Origin: CABRXV01 sp900754955
GTDB lineage: Bacteria; Actinomycetota; Coriobacteriia; Coriobacteriales; Eggerthellaceae
Assembly: GCA_902475005.1 (NCBI GenBank)
Contig: CABRXV010000004.1
Location: 1 to 53,873, forward strand
Direction: 5' to 3'
Length of the DNA: 53,873 bases
Under the pieces are notes generated by a model, which saw only the letters and a program-made list of their open reading frames with translations, was not told where the DNA came from and did no database searches. Both the position numbers and the translations under genes were made by a program. Below, piece by piece: positions 25,141 to 34,754 of the stretch (its first letter is position 1; the number at the start of each line of letters is the position of its first letter).

Positions 25141-25175
25141 AAAGTGCGGCCCGCATGTGCGGGCCGCACTTTTTT
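25141..25175 (+). terminator. Perfect 15-bp terminator of reductase operon 1
   Basis: AAAGTGCGGCCCGCA, two-base loop, TGCGGGCCGCACTTT, then TTT. The A-rich left edge makes it potentially bidirectional. Confidence 0.92.
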
Positions 25176-25195
25176 GTATGTGGGGAGCGGGGCAC

Positions 25196-25292
25196 CCGCT
25201 TTCGGGGTGCGGGCGTGGGGCGGCGACTTTCCGCTGGGTGCGGGCGTGTGGGGGGGGGTGCGCCAGCTTTTCGTCGGGTGCAGGCGTGCGGG
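25196..25292. repeat. Imperfect tandem repeat
   Basis: Three copies of a unit containing GGGTGCGGGCGTG followed by a G run, at about 25206, 25237 and 25276 (unit about 31-40 bp, the last copy with GCAGGCGTG). No coding role is apparent. Confidence 0.5.
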
Positions 25293-25306
25293 GACGGCTG
25301 CAGTGG

Positions 25307-25543
25307 AAACAAACGGCAAAATTGCCATTTTGTGGCAAAAAATCCGTTTGTTTGCCGTTTTCGGGGCTGCGAAGCGCCTTCTCGGCTTTTGTGGAAAGCC
25401 GCATCTTATTTATAGCTAAATTAGAATAATTCTCATCAGGTATTTTTAAACGAAGGAAATGTCAAAGAGAGGAAAGAACAGCGGCGCGTTCCAACTTTCG
25501 TCATTTTTGCCAGAAATTGGCGAAAAAGCCTGTTTGGGGAACG
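25307..25543. repeat. Bookend inverted-repeat element 3
   Basis: The left palindrome at 25307-25353 has outer arms AAACAAACGG/CCGTTTGTTT and inner TTGCCA/TGGCAA. The right palindrome, at about 25487-25543, contains CCAACTTTCGTCATTTTTGC and its weaker mirror. The interior is AT-rich and includes TAAATTAGAATAATTCT. The layout and the core CGTCATTTTTGCCA match the element at 34314-34579. Confidence 0.65.
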
Positions 25544-25686
25544 TGGTGTGCGCAGCAGGACGCACTGCCAGCGGAAGCGCCCGCCGGCAGTGCGTTACGC
25601 GATGGCGTCGACGGCAGGGCGTGCCGACAATGCGGAGCGCCGATGGGAGGACGCGTGAGCCAGCGCCAGCGCTCGCCGACAGCGTG

Positions 25687-26643
25687 TTACGCGGCGGCGC
25701 GGACGGCGGCGGCTTTTCGGACGTTCTTCCCCATGAACACTGCATAGCGCGCGAACACGAACGTCACCATGAGCGCAGCGAACGCGGTTTCGGCAACAAC
25801 AATCCAGCTGAGCACATCGGGCAGCGTGATGCCGGCGGCGGTGAAGGTGTCAAGTGCGCGCGAAGCGGCGGTGGCGGTGATGACGAAGGGGAAGGTCATG
25901 GCCGCGTAGCTCGGGTAGAATCCGCCCTTGACGAAGCTCGGCACGCGCACGAGCACGACGAGAAAAAGCGCCTGGGCGGCGACGGCGAGTACGCCGACGA
26001 ACACGAGGTTCGGCTCGGGCATCACGGCGAGGTAGCCGGCAAGCGAGAGGCTCATCGGCGCCGCGTACACGCAGAAAGTGGGCTTTGCGGGCGCAGCCAC
26101 CTCGTGGTGCACGTAGCGCAGCGTCACCACTACGAGCAGTACGGCGTAACAGGCAAAACCAAACCAGAAGAGCAGCTGGCCGAAATGCTCCATGCCGAAG
26201 ATCGGCGAGGTGAGCGACGCAACGATGATGCCCACGTACGCGATGAAGTACGTGGCGTGCACGTGCTTGAGGTCGAACTGCGCGATGAACGTCTTGGTGA
26301 ACCACGCCATGAGCACGAAATGCGCGACGACGGCGGCGCACCACAGGGCGAAGGCGGGCTCGTAGGCAACGCTGGCGGCAAAGCTCGCGAGCTGCATGAT
26401 CGACATGAACAGCGTGGCGCACGTGCTCGCCATCACAGGATTGCGCATGTCCTGGGCGAACTGGTCGGTCGCGAAGGCGATCTTCGCCAACAGCAGCACG
26501 ACGAGCACTGCGGAAACGATGCCACAGGCGATGTGCACGGTTTCGGAGAGGGGAGCGAGCAGATTGCCGAGCGCGACGACGCCGAGCGCAACGCCCGCAA
26601 CGGGTACGGGGATGTCTTTGACGAAGGCGCGGATCGTTTCCAT
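25687..26643 (-). CDS. TDT-family transporter (TehA/SSU1/SLAC1 fold)
   Basis: A 318-residue membrane protein with ten predicted membrane segments and the tellurite-resistance/dicarboxylate transporter (TDT) pattern: a short N-terminus with VPVAGVALGVVALGNLL, then PSYAAMTFPFVITATA in the C-terminal half. Family members export sulfite (SSU1), carry C4-acids (Mae1) or act as anion channels (SLAC1, TehA). Beside a candidate sulfur-oxyanion reductase, sulfite efflux is the most attractive role, but this is inference. The ATG at 26643 has AGAAAGGA upstream. It is divergent from a LysR regulator that probably controls it. Confidence 0.8.
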   Translation of the reverse strand: METIRAFVKDIPVPVAGVALGVVALGNLLAPLSETVHIACGIVSAVLVVLLLAKIAFATDQFAQDMRNPVMASTCATLFMSIMQLASFAASVAYEPAFALWCAAVVAHFVLMAWFTKTFIAQFDLKHVHATYFIAYVGIIVASLTSPIFGMEHFGQLLFWFGFACYAVLLVVVTLRYVHHEVAAPAKPTFCVYAAPMSLSLAGYLAVMPEPNLVFVGVLAVAAQALFLVVLVRVPSFVKGGFYPSYAAMTFPFVITATAASRALDTFTAAGITLPDVLSWIVVAETAFAALMVTFVFARYAVFMGKNVRKAAAVRAAA

Positions 26644-26707
26644 GATGGGTCCTTTCTGCTCGAGATGCGCGGTCTCCTATTCTCCCTGCTCTTGTTGTAA
26701 AAGAAAA

Positions 26708-26733
26708 CTTATGTATAGTTATCAATCCATAAG
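26708..26733. promoter_or_regulatory. LysR-type operator dyad
   Basis: CTTATG (26708-26713) and CATAAG (26728-26733) form a dyad with a 14-bp centre in an AT-rich stretch between the divergent TDT and lysR genes, in the usual place for a LysR autoregulatory site. Confidence 0.55.
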
Positions 26734-26762
26734 ATAGTTTTATGAAATGGAAAGGCGGCGCT

Positions 26763-27677
26763 GTGGCCGATCTGCTCGACTTTCGCATCGAGACGTTTCT
26801 CGTGGTGTGTCGCACGCTGAACTACACGCGCGCGGCGGAAGAGCTCGCGCTCACGCAGCCAGCGGTGTCGCAGCACATCGCGCACCTTGAACGCCTGCTC
26901 GGATCGAAGCTGTTCGCATACCGCAACAAGCGGCTCGCGTTGACGGAAGCGGGCGAGGAGCTGCGCCGCTGTGCCGAGGGCATGCAGCATGAGTCGAAGC
27001 TGCTCGTGCGCCGCCTGACGGCGCTTCGCTCGGGGCGCGAGCGGTTTTCCGTCGGCATGACGCTTACGGCGGGCGAGTACATTCTGGCGCGTCCGCTCGC
27101 GCAGTGGCTCGCTTTGCATCCTGAAGCCGACGTCCGCGTGGTGCAGGGCGACACGAAGCGCTTGCTCGCGCTTCTCGAAGCGGGCGAGATCGACTTCGCG
27201 CTCATCGAGGGGTTCTTCGACCGCCAGCGGTTCGACTGGCTCGTGCTCTGTCGCGAGCAGCTCGTGGGGGTGTGCGCTCCTGACCATGAAGCTGCGAGAT
27301 TGCAGCGTGCGAGCTGGGACGACCTGCTGCTAAACCGCCTCTTCGTGCGCGAGAGGGGATCGGGCACGCGTGCGGTGCTCGACCACGTGCTGGCGGCCAA
27401 CAACCTCAGCGTGGACGACTTCGCGCGGATGACCGAAGTCGAGAGCATCAACATCATCAAGACGCTCGTCGGCGACGGCCTCGGCATCGCGTTTCTCTAC
27501 GAGGCGGCTGTCGCCGACGAGCTTGCGGGTGGCTCGCTCGTACGCATCGACCTTGCGGGCGCACCGATCGAGCACGACATCACGTTCGTGTGCCACAAGG
27601 ATGGCGTGCTGCGCGACCGCCTCCGCACGATGTTCGCCGAGTTGGTCGAGCTCTACAAAACAGCCGCCCGACGCTGA
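26763..27677 (+). CDS. LysR-family transcriptional regulator
   Basis: A 304-residue LysR protein. The N-terminal winged helix reads FRIETFLVVCRTLNYTRAAE, LALTQPAVSQHIAHLERLLG, SKLFAYRNKRLALTEAGEEL. The rest is the effector-binding domain (FSVGMTLTAGEYILARPLAQ...). The GTG at 26763 is favoured because AAAGG is seven bases before it and the family normally begins a few residues ahead of this helix; an in-frame ATG at 26742 is the alternative. It lies divergent from the TDT gene across a 119-bp gap with a CTTATG/CATAAG dyad, so it likely controls that transporter in response to its substrate. Confidence 0.9.
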   Translation: MADLLDFRIETFLVVCRTLNYTRAAEELALTQPAVSQHIAHLERLLGSKLFAYRNKRLALTEAGEELRRCAEGMQHESKLLVRRLTALRSGRERFSVGMTLTAGEYILARPLAQWLALHPEADVRVVQGDTKRLLALLEAGEIDFALIEGFFDRQRFDWLVLCREQLVGVCAPDHEAARLQRASWDDLLLNRLFVRERGSGTRAVLDHVLAANNLSVDDFARMTEVESINIIKTLVGDGLGIAFLYEAAVADELAGGSLVRIDLAGAPIEHDITFVCHKDGVLRDRLRTMFAELVELYKTAARR

Positions 27678-27707
27678 TCGCTCTCGGGCGGTCCTCGTCG
27701 GGCGGCT
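27662..27707. terminator. Convergent hairpin between lysR and ycsI-like genes
   Basis: AGCCGCCCGACG (27662-27673), at the very end of the lysR coding sequence, pairs perfectly with CGTCGGGCGGCT (27696-27707). It serves as a shared end for convergent transcripts. Confidence 0.6.
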
Positions 27708-27738
27708 GCATCGGCGTTGTTCGGGCTTCTTGTGGGCT

Positions 27739-28581
27739 CTACTGGTTCTTGAGGTCGACGTTCTTCGTGTCGGTGATGAGCATGTGCCCCGGCGCATGCG
27801 TGATGGCGAACGGGGGCTTCGAGTTCATCACGATCGACTGCGGCGTCACACCGCACGCCCAGAACACGGGCACCTCGCCGTCGTAGATGTCCACCGCATC
27901 GCCGAACTCGGGATGGTTGATGTCGCGCACGCCGATGACCGAGGGGTCGCCGATGTGCATCGGCGCACCGTGCACCTTCGGGATCGTGCCCGAGATCTGC
28001 ACGGCCTTGACCACCTGGTTGTAGGGAATGGGGCGCATCGACATGACCATCTTGCCGCTCATGGAGCCGGCGGGGATGCAGTCGACGCCGGTGAGATACA
28101 TGGGCACGTTGCGGCCTTGGGTGTTGTGGCGCATCTCGATGCCCGCCTCGACGAGTTCGCTCTCGAAGCTGAACGAGCAGCCGATGACGAACGACACGAG
28201 GTCGTCGCGTTCGTCGAAGTAGCGCGAGACGTCGGTCGTCTCCTCCGTCATTTCGCCGTCGACGTAGATGCGGTAGCGCGGGAAGTCGGTGGCGATGTTG
28301 CAGTCGGTCGCGCAGATCTGCGTCATGCGCTCGCCGGGGTCGGTCACTTCGAGCAACGGGCAGGGCTTCGGGTTGCGCTGGGCGAACAGGAGGAAGTCGA
28401 ACGCTTGCTCGCGCGGCAGCACGATGAGGTTGGCCTGGGCGTATCCCGGGCACAGACCGCTCGTCGGCGCTCCGTACGCCCCGCTGCGGATGAGTTTGCG
28501 TGCCTCAAGCGGCGTCGCGGAAAGCATCTGCTCCCAAACGGCGTCCGCAACGCCCGCGGGCTTCGCTAGTTTCTCGGTCAT
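27739..28581 (-). CDS. YcsI-family (DUF1445) D-glutamate cyclase-like hydro-lyase
   Basis: A 280-residue protein. It shows the DUF1445 pattern: GLCPGYAQANLIVLPREQAF, FVIGCSFSFESELVEAG, RNVPMYLT, INHPEFGD and a C-terminal HAPGHMLITD. The family includes B. subtilis YcsI, encoded beside ycsF, ycsG and kipIA, and a mammalian mitochondrial D-glutamate cyclase that converts D-glutamate and 5-oxo-D-proline. That fits the adjacent 5-oxoproline genes. The start at 28581 has GGACGGGAG upstream. A 258-bp gap with a perfect 13-bp palindrome separates it from accC, so it may have its own promoter. Confidence 0.85.
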   Translation of the reverse strand: MTEKLAKPAGVADAVWEQMLSATPLEARKLIRSGAYGAPTSGLCPGYAQANLIVLPREQAFDFLLFAQRNPKPCPLLEVTDPGERMTQICATDCNIATDFPRYRIYVDGEMTEETTDVSRYFDERDDLVSFVIGCSFSFESELVEAGIEMRHNTQGRNVPMYLTGVDCIPAGSMSGKMVMSMRPIPYNQVVKAVQISGTIPKVHGAPMHIGDPSVIGVRDINHPEFGDAVDIYDGEVPVFWACGVTPQSIVMNSKPPFAITHAPGHMLITDTKNVDLKNQ

Positions 28582-28692
28582 ATCGTTCTCCCGTCCTTTC
28601 TCAAGTGCTCGTCGTTTATCTGGGATAGAGCTTGCCTTTCTGCGCGATCGTCAGCGGCATTGCGCTTGCGGAACGGCAACGATCGAAATACG

Positions 28693-28723
28693 GATAATCT
28701 GAGGGATTGACCCTCAGATTATC
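28693..28723. promoter_or_regulatory. Perfect 13-bp operator-like palindrome
   Basis: GATAATCTGAGGG (28693-28705), ATTGA, CCCTCAGATTATC (28711-28723). It lies 112 bp before the ycsI-like start, after the accC stop. AT-rich outer arms and a GC-rich inner part suggest a dimeric repressor site rather than a terminator. Confidence 0.65.
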
Positions 28724-28769
28724 TCCTGGAGGGGGACGCTGTGCTCACCAAGCGAGTTCCGCACGAGCC

Positions 28770-28790
28770 GAAGGCGCCGGTGGCGCCTTC
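28770..28790 (-). terminator. Hairpin after accC
   Basis: GAAGGCGCC and GGCGCCTTC form a perfect 9-bp stem with a three-base loop, 50 bp downstream of the accC stop. No T-tract is seen. Confidence 0.5.
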
Positions 28791-28839
28791 GCGCGAGCAG
28801 GACTGTTTGAGCGACTGAGTACTGCGCCCCTCTCCGCCG

Positions 28840-30189
<1,350 letters not shown>

Positions 30190-30204
30190 GTTGGTCCCCG
30201 CGCC

Positions 30205-30690
30205 TTACGCCTTGGCCTCGGTGGTAATGCGGAAGAGAGGCTGGTCGTACTCAACCTGCGCGCCGTTCTCGGCGAACACCTCGGTCACGATGCCCGGCGC
30301 CGGGGCGGTGATCTCGTTCATCATCTTCATGGCCTCGACGATGGCAAGCGTCTGGCCGGTAAGCACTTCCTGGCCCACCTTCACGAACGGATCCTCGTCG
30401 GGGCTCGGCGCGATGTAGAACGTGCCCACCATGGGCGAGCGCACGATCGACGTGGTGTCCTCCTCGACCGCGAGCGGAGCGCTGGCGGCGCCGGCCGTCA
30501 CGCCGGTGGAGTCGTCGCGGGCGTGCAGCAGCTCGCTCACGCGCTCCGCCATGAGCGGCAACGACGTGCCCGTGAACGCGTGCGGTGAACGCTCGAGCTC
30601 GATCTTCACGTCGCCGTCGTCGTAGCGCAGCGCCGTGAGCTCGCCTTCATCCATAATGGCCAGCAGCTCTTTGATGTTACTCGTTTCCAT
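30205..30690 (-). CDS. accB: Biotin carboxyl carrier protein (AccB-like)
   Basis: A 161-residue carrier protein. The C-terminal biotinyl domain carries EAMKMMNEI with the biotin-accepting Lys122, flanked by VRSPMVGTFYIAPSPDEDPF. The N-terminal 80 residues are a helical, less conserved domain (NIKELLAIMDEGELTALRYD) and a flexible Ala/Thr linker, as in other AccB proteins. It is followed closely by accC and preceded, after 154 bp, by pxpC, all in the same direction. It shuttles carboxyl groups from biotin carboxylase to a carboxyltransferase that could be PxpC here (inference). Confidence 0.92.
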   Translation of the reverse strand: METSNIKELLAIMDEGELTALRYDDGDVKIELERSPHAFTGTSLPLMAERVSELLHARDDSTGVTAGAASAPLAVEEDTTSIVRSPMVGTFYIAPSPDEDPFVKVGQEVLTGQTLAIVEAMKMMNEITAPAPGIVTEVFAENGAQVEYDQPLFRITTEAKA

Positions 30691-30739
30691 AGGGGCTCCT
30701 TATCCTCATCGCAGGCGGTGGCGTCTGCGTCTTTACCAG

Positions 30740-30845
30740 ATGGTGGTTGCCGTGCGCCGGTTGCAGGTCGGCTTCGCGTTTGCCGTGTGCCGGTTGCGCG
30801 TTAACTGCGCGCCGGTCGCGCACTGGCCGCGTGCCGGCTGCGCAT
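30740..30845. repeat. Degenerate repeats in pxpC-accB gap
   Basis: At least four imperfect copies of a GTGCGCCGGTTGCG-like unit, spaced about 25-30 bp, run from 30758 to the pxpC stop. The accB start region follows downstream. Confidence 0.4.
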
Positions 30846-31984
30846 CAGTCTTGCGCGGCGTCTTCGGGGGGTTCACCGCGCCTCGTCTCCGTGTCGCGCG
30901 CGGCATCCATGCGCTCGCTCATCTCGATCCAGAGCGTCTGGCCTTCCGACTTGCGCGACTGGCGCTCGAGCACCGGAAGCAGACGGCGCGCGGTGCGGCG
31001 CGGCGAGATGCCGCCCGCGGAGGGACGCGACACAAGCGCGCGCAGCGCTTTCACCTTACGCGCCTCGGCGCGGTAGAGGTCCTGCGCCTCCTGAACGCTC
31101 ACGCGCTCGAAGCGGATGGCGCGGCCGGGGGCGCACTGCACGAGCTTGGGGATGTCGGCGGTGGCCACGGTGCCGATCTTCGCGTAGCCGCCCGTGGTCT
31201 GACGGTCGGCGAGCATGATGATGGGGCGGCCGTGGTTGGGCACCTGCACGGCTCCGAACGCGATGCCGTCGGAGATGATGTCCGATCCGTCGACCGTGTC
31301 GATGGCGGGTCCGTCGAGACGGAAGCCCATGCGGTCGCACTGCGGCGTGGTGTGGTACGTCTCGCTGTAGAAGGTGCGTCGGCCCTCTTCGGTGAACATG
31401 TCGTCCTGGGGGCCCGGCACCACGCGCAGCGTGATCTCGTTGGCGTCCCACTGGTAGAAGTCGGAGTCGTAGTCGATCATGTGCGAGGCGAGGTTGGGCA
31501 GGAAGTCGACGTTTTTCGTCGCGAAGGGGAGGTAGTCGCCCGTCGTGAGCTTGCCGCCCTTCCAGCCGCCGATCGCGCACTTGAGGTTGGTCGAGCGCGA
31601 GCCCATCACCTCGGGAACAGCGAGCGAGTTGCCGGCGATGGCGAGGTATCCGTACACGCCCTTGCGCGGCGCGGTAAACGACAGCACCGAGCCGCGCTTC
31701 ACGAGCACCGCCATGTACATGGGAATGGGCTTGCCGTTGAGCGTGGGGTTGAAGTCGGCGCCAGTGATGGCGATGAAGGTGTTGGTGGTGAAGCGCAGCG
31801 TGGGGCCTGCGAGGCAGAATTCGAGGACGGGGGCGTTGTCGTCGTTGTCGACGAGCAAGTTGGCGATGCGGAAGGCGCGGCGGTCCATCACGCCCGAGGG
31901 CGAGAAGCCGCTGCCCATGTATCCGTAGCGCCCGCGGTCCTGCACGGTGGTGCAGACGCCAGGTTTGATGACGGTGACGCCCAT
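30845..31984 (-). CDS. pxpC: 5-oxoprolinase subunit PxpC (KipA / biotin-dependent carboxyltransferase family)
   Basis: A 379-residue protein. Family segments are VIKPGVCTTVQDRGRYGYMG near the start, SPSGVMDRRAFRIANLLVDN, ITGADFNPTLNG, and the late GRPIIMLADRQTTGGYAKIG. It is the C subunit of the ATP-dependent 5-oxoprolinase and is homologous to a domain of urea carboxylase. The last 60 residues (Arg- and Glu-rich, PEDAAQD end) extend beyond the usual family end. pxpB is directly upstream with a 1-bp gap; accB and accC are downstream, an arrangement that recalls biotin-dependent amidolyases. Confidence 0.9.
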   Translation of the reverse strand: MGVTVIKPGVCTTVQDRGRYGYMGSGFSPSGVMDRRAFRIANLLVDNDDNAPVLEFCLAGPTLRFTTNTFIAITGADFNPTLNGKPIPMYMAVLVKRGSVLSFTAPRKGVYGYLAIAGNSLAVPEVMGSRSTNLKCAIGGWKGGKLTTGDYLPFATKNVDFLPNLASHMIDYDSDFYQWDANEITLRVVPGPQDDMFTEEGRRTFYSETYHTTPQCDRMGFRLDGPAIDTVDGSDIISDGIAFGAVQVPNHGRPIIMLADRQTTGGYAKIGTVATADIPKLVQCAPGRAIRFERVSVQEAQDLYRAEARKVKALRALVSRPSAGGISPRRTARRLLPVLERQSRKSEGQTLWIEMSERMDAARDTETRRGEPPEDAAQD

Positions 31985-31985
31985 G

Positions 31986-32714
31986 CTACTTCTCCTCCAC
32001 GATGATCGTGCACTCGTAGGTGCCTGCCTTCACCTGCGCGTCGATTGATTGGTATTCGCTCGGCGTGATGGGGACGAACCGCAGGTAGTCGCCCGCCGAG
32101 TAGAGAATGGGCGGCGTGCGATCAGGGTCGTAGGGACGCACGGGCGTGCGGCCGATGATCTGCCATCCGCCGGGCGAGGGCAGCGGATAGACGCCCGTCT
32201 GCGCGCCGCCGATGCCGACCGATCCCGCTTCGAGGCGCGTGCGCGGCGTAGCGAGGCGCGGCGTGTGCAGGCGCTCGTCGAGGCCGCCGAGGTAGGCGAA
32301 GCCCGGCAGGAAGCCGAGCATGTCGATCAGGTAGTCGTGGCCCGAGTGGACGCGGATCACCTCGTCTTCGGACATGCTCGCGTGCTCGGCGACGGTGGCG
32401 ATGTCGGGGCCGAATTCCCCGCCGTAGCACACGGGAATCTCCACGATGCGCTTGACGGCGGTCGATTCCGCGGTGAGGTTGCGCAGCTTGCCGCGCACCT
32501 TCGCCGCCAGCTCATCGAAGGTGATGACGCACGGGTCGTACACCACCATGAGCGAGCAGAACGTGGGCACGAGCTCGATGACGCCCTTGATGGGGTCGGC
32601 ACGCAGGCCCTCCGCGGCCAGCCTGATCTTGGTGCTCGTTTCGGCCGAAATGGACGAGGCGAACTCAAGGTTGATCGCCGAATCGCCCGCAATGGTTATG
32701 GTAAATGCCGCCAT
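31986..32714 (-). CDS. pxpB: 5-oxoprolinase subunit PxpB (KipI family)
   Basis: A 242-residue protein. Segments FTITIAGDSAINLEFASSIS, VEIPVCYGGEFGPDIATVAE, VIRVHSGHDYLIDMLGFLPG, FAYLGGLDERLHTPRLATPR and GGAQTGVYPLPSPGGWQIIG are all family hallmarks. With PxpA and PxpC it forms 5-oxoprolinase; in B. subtilis the homologue KipI also binds the sporulation kinase, which is not relevant in this non-sporulating lineage. The ATG at 32714 has GAGGAAGAG upstream. First gene of a leftward pxpB-pxpC-accB-accC operon and divergent from a TSUP transporter. Confidence 0.9.
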   Translation of the reverse strand: MAAFTITIAGDSAINLEFASSISAETSTKIRLAAEGLRADPIKGVIELVPTFCSLMVVYDPCVITFDELAAKVRGKLRNLTAESTAVKRIVEIPVCYGGEFGPDIATVAEHASMSEDEVIRVHSGHDYLIDMLGFLPGFAYLGGLDERLHTPRLATPRTRLEAGSVGIGGAQTGVYPLPSPGGWQIIGRTPVRPYDPDRTPPILYSAGDYLRFVPITPSEYQSIDAQVKAGTYECTIIVEEK

Positions 32715-32945
32715 GCCCGCTCTTCCTCGATAGGCTTCCGACCTCCGCAAAGCCCCTGCGGGCCGTGCGGCGATGGTGCTATGCTGATTAAGCTTTGTCC
32801 CAAAGCGCCAAGATGGTCGCGCACGGCCTGAGGCCTGATGCGATGCCCGAAGAAGTCGCGTCGATCTTCGCGCTCATGCGGTACGGATGCCGCGTTTCGC
32901 CGAGATGGCGAATGGAAACCGATATAGATGGGAATTTTACCATAG

Positions 32946-33653
32946 ATGGAAAAAGCGCTGTTCGCAGGAGCCTTCTTCCTGGCCTACACCTTGCAGGCGA
33001 TCACGGGTTTTGCAGGCAACATCTTCGCCATGCCCGTGGGCACGCATCTGATGGGTCTCAGCTCGTCGGTTGCCGTGCTCAACATCATGGGATTTTTCGC
33101 TTGCGGTCTGCTGGCGGTGCTCAACCTCAAGTCGATCCAGTGGCGCGAGCTCGGCAAGATCGTCGGCGTGATGACGCCGTTCGTGCTGCTCGGCATCTGG
33201 CTCGACACGCTGTTGCCCCTCGAGGTGCTGCTCAAGATCTTCGGCGTGGTGGTGATCGCCATCGGCGTGCGCAACCTCGTGCGCAAGAAGCAGAAGTTCA
33301 TGCGCGAGTGGATGCTGTGGATCGTGCTTGCGGGCGCGGGGCTTATCCAGGGCATGTTCGTGTCGGGCGGCGCCCTGCTCGTGATCTACGCGGTGCAGAA
33401 GATCAGCGACAAGGAGAAGTTCCGCGCGACGCTGTCGATGGTGTGGGCGATTCTCAACGGGCTGTACGCCGTGGTGGCGTACTTCCAGGGATCGTTCACG
33501 CATGATGTGATCGTGACGGTGGGCATCTGCATACCGCTCGCCGTGCTGGCGACGGTGATCGGCAGCGCATTGCAGAAGAAAATCAGCCAGGAGAAGTTTT
33601 TGAAGCTAACCTATGTGATGTTGGTTGCGATCGGCGTGGTTCTGCTGTTCTAG
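32946..33653 (+). CDS. TSUP (TauE/SafE) family transporter
   Basis: A 235-residue membrane protein with seven to eight membrane segments. The first segment FLAYTLQAITGFAGNIFAMP matches the N-terminal signature of the sulfite exporter TauE/SafE family, and its repeat appears in AGLIQGMFVSGGALLVIYA. Family members carry sulfite, sulfoacetate, sulfolactate, thiosulfate or other organic anions. The substrate is unknown. The ribosome site is weak before the ATG at 32946. It is divergent from the pxpBC-accBC operon, so a 5-oxoproline role cannot be excluded; a sulfur-anion role would fit the reductase operons. Confidence 0.8.
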   Translation: MEKALFAGAFFLAYTLQAITGFAGNIFAMPVGTHLMGLSSSVAVLNIMGFFACGLLAVLNLKSIQWRELGKIVGVMTPFVLLGIWLDTLLPLEVLLKIFGVVVIAIGVRNLVRKKQKFMREWMLWIVLAGAGLIQGMFVSGGALLVIYAVQKISDKEKFRATLSMVWAILNGLYAVVAYFQGSFTHDVIVTVGICIPLAVLATVIGSALQKKISQEKFLKLTYVMLVAIGVVLLF

Positions 33654-33755
33654 TAAGATGGCGGAAACGCGGTATCGCGCTGCGTCGGGTATGCGGTATG
33701 CGCCGAGGTGCCCCTGCGCGGGTGGCCTGGGCTTGTCAGGAAGGAAGGTTCTGCT

Positions 33756-34196
33756 ATGGCTCAGCTGTATCGTCGTATTTTCGCGGCCATCGACGGCTCG
33801 TCGACCCAGGATGCGGTCATCGAGCGCGCCCTGGCTCTTGCGAGTGAGAACGGGGCGGAGCTTCTGTTCGGCCACGTGGTCGATACGCTCCCCTCTGACG
33901 TGGGCGGCACGAACTACCAGCTGCTCGCTGCCGAGGAGGAGTCGATCCTGCGCGAGCGTCTCGCTCCCGTGTTCGAGCGCGCCGAGGCCGATGCGAATAT
34001 TCCGTCGTGCGACCTGCGCGTCGGCGTGGGGCGCGTGGGCGACGTGCTTGTCGACGAGCTCATCAAGGAGAGCGAGCCCGACCTCGTGATCTGCGGCGAG
34101 CGCGGTTATTCCGACTTCAAGTACGCGTTCGTCGGCAGCGTGTCGAAGCACCTCATCCGCGAGGTGCGCTGCGACGTGCTCGTGGTCAAGCGCTAG
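33756..34196 (+). CDS. Universal stress protein (UspA family)
   Basis: A 146-residue single-domain universal stress protein. It starts RRIFAAIDGSSTQDAVIERA and ends VGSVSKHLIREVRCDVLVVK. The ATP-binding motif G-x2-G-x9-G-S is only partly kept (GERGYSDFKYAFVGSVS), so it could be an ATP-binding or a non-binding form. It probably aids survival under energy or redox stress. The ATG at 33756 has AGGAAGG upstream. It stands alone, 100 bp after the TSUP gene in the same direction, and may be read with it. Confidence 0.88.
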   Translation: MAQLYRRIFAAIDGSSTQDAVIERALALASENGAELLFGHVVDTLPSDVGGTNYQLLAAEEESILRERLAPVFERAEADANIPSCDLRVGVGRVGDVLVDELIKESEPDLVICGERGYSDFKYAFVGSVSKHLIREVRCDVLVVKR

Positions 34197-34754
34197 GGGC
34201 TTTCGCCTCGGTGGGGCGCGGATCTGGCGAGGTTGCGCGAGGCTGGGTGGGGCCGCGCCCCGCGGACTCTTGGAGGGCTGGCAAGACTTACGGCCCGCGC
34301 CCCGCGGCGCTGTGTCCAACGTTCGTCAATTCTGCCAATTTTTGGCAAAAATGACGAAAGTTGGACATGCGGGGACCGTTTAAGGCGATCGGCGGGCCCT
34401 TTTGGGCTTCCGCAGTGCTTCTCCGCAGATTTCGCTCTGCAAAACGCCTGGTGAAATTTACTCTAAATTAAGGATAATAAAGCTGGGTCGACGGACGCCT
34501 TGAAAAGGGACGTCGGAACCTAGCTTTTCTGGCTAACAAACGTCATTTTTGCCACGAAATGGCAGAATTGACGTTTGTTTCCTTTTGAGCACCCGATGAT
34601 GCGCGTTTTTGGGCGCCCGATGGTGCACGTTTTGGGCGGCCGATGGCGCACGTTTTGCGTGCGCCGTTTGCCGAAGTGTTACATTATCCGGCAGGCGATC
34701 TGCCGCCGGTGGATAATGATTCCTTCGTCGGTTCGAATGGGAAGAAGGCGTTTC
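34197..34754. other. Intergenic region with bookend element and aminotransferase promoter
   Basis: This 558-bp gap has no gene. It holds the two-palindrome element at 34314-34579 and, nearer the aminotransferase, a dyad ATTATCC...GGATAAT (34683-34717) around an inner CGGCAG/CTGCCG hairpin. GATAAT at 34712 may be a -10 box. Confidence 0.6.
34314..34579. repeat. Bookend inverted-repeat element 4
   Basis: The left palindrome (34314-34366) has 24-base arms, 21 of which match: GTCCAACGTTCGTCAATTCT... against its mirror. The right palindrome (34535-34579) has 20-base arms, 18 matching: AACAAACGTCATTTTTGCCA against its mirror. The interior includes TCTAAATTAAGGATAATAAA. The same architecture and cores occur at 25307-25543. 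Confidence 0.7.

Larger units (their letters stand above)
25100..25686. other. Convergent intergenic region with terminator, tandem repeats and bookend element
   Basis: This 587-bp gap has no supported gene. In order it holds a strong terminator, a GC-rich imperfect tandem repeat (25196-25292), a two-palindrome element (25307-25543) whose interior is AT-rich, and a further GC-rich stretch up to the stop of the TDT gene. Confidence 0.65.

Noticed and set aside
25196..25292. A CRISPR-like array
   Set aside because: The units are imperfect, GC-rich and lack unique equal-length spacers; no cas genes are present.
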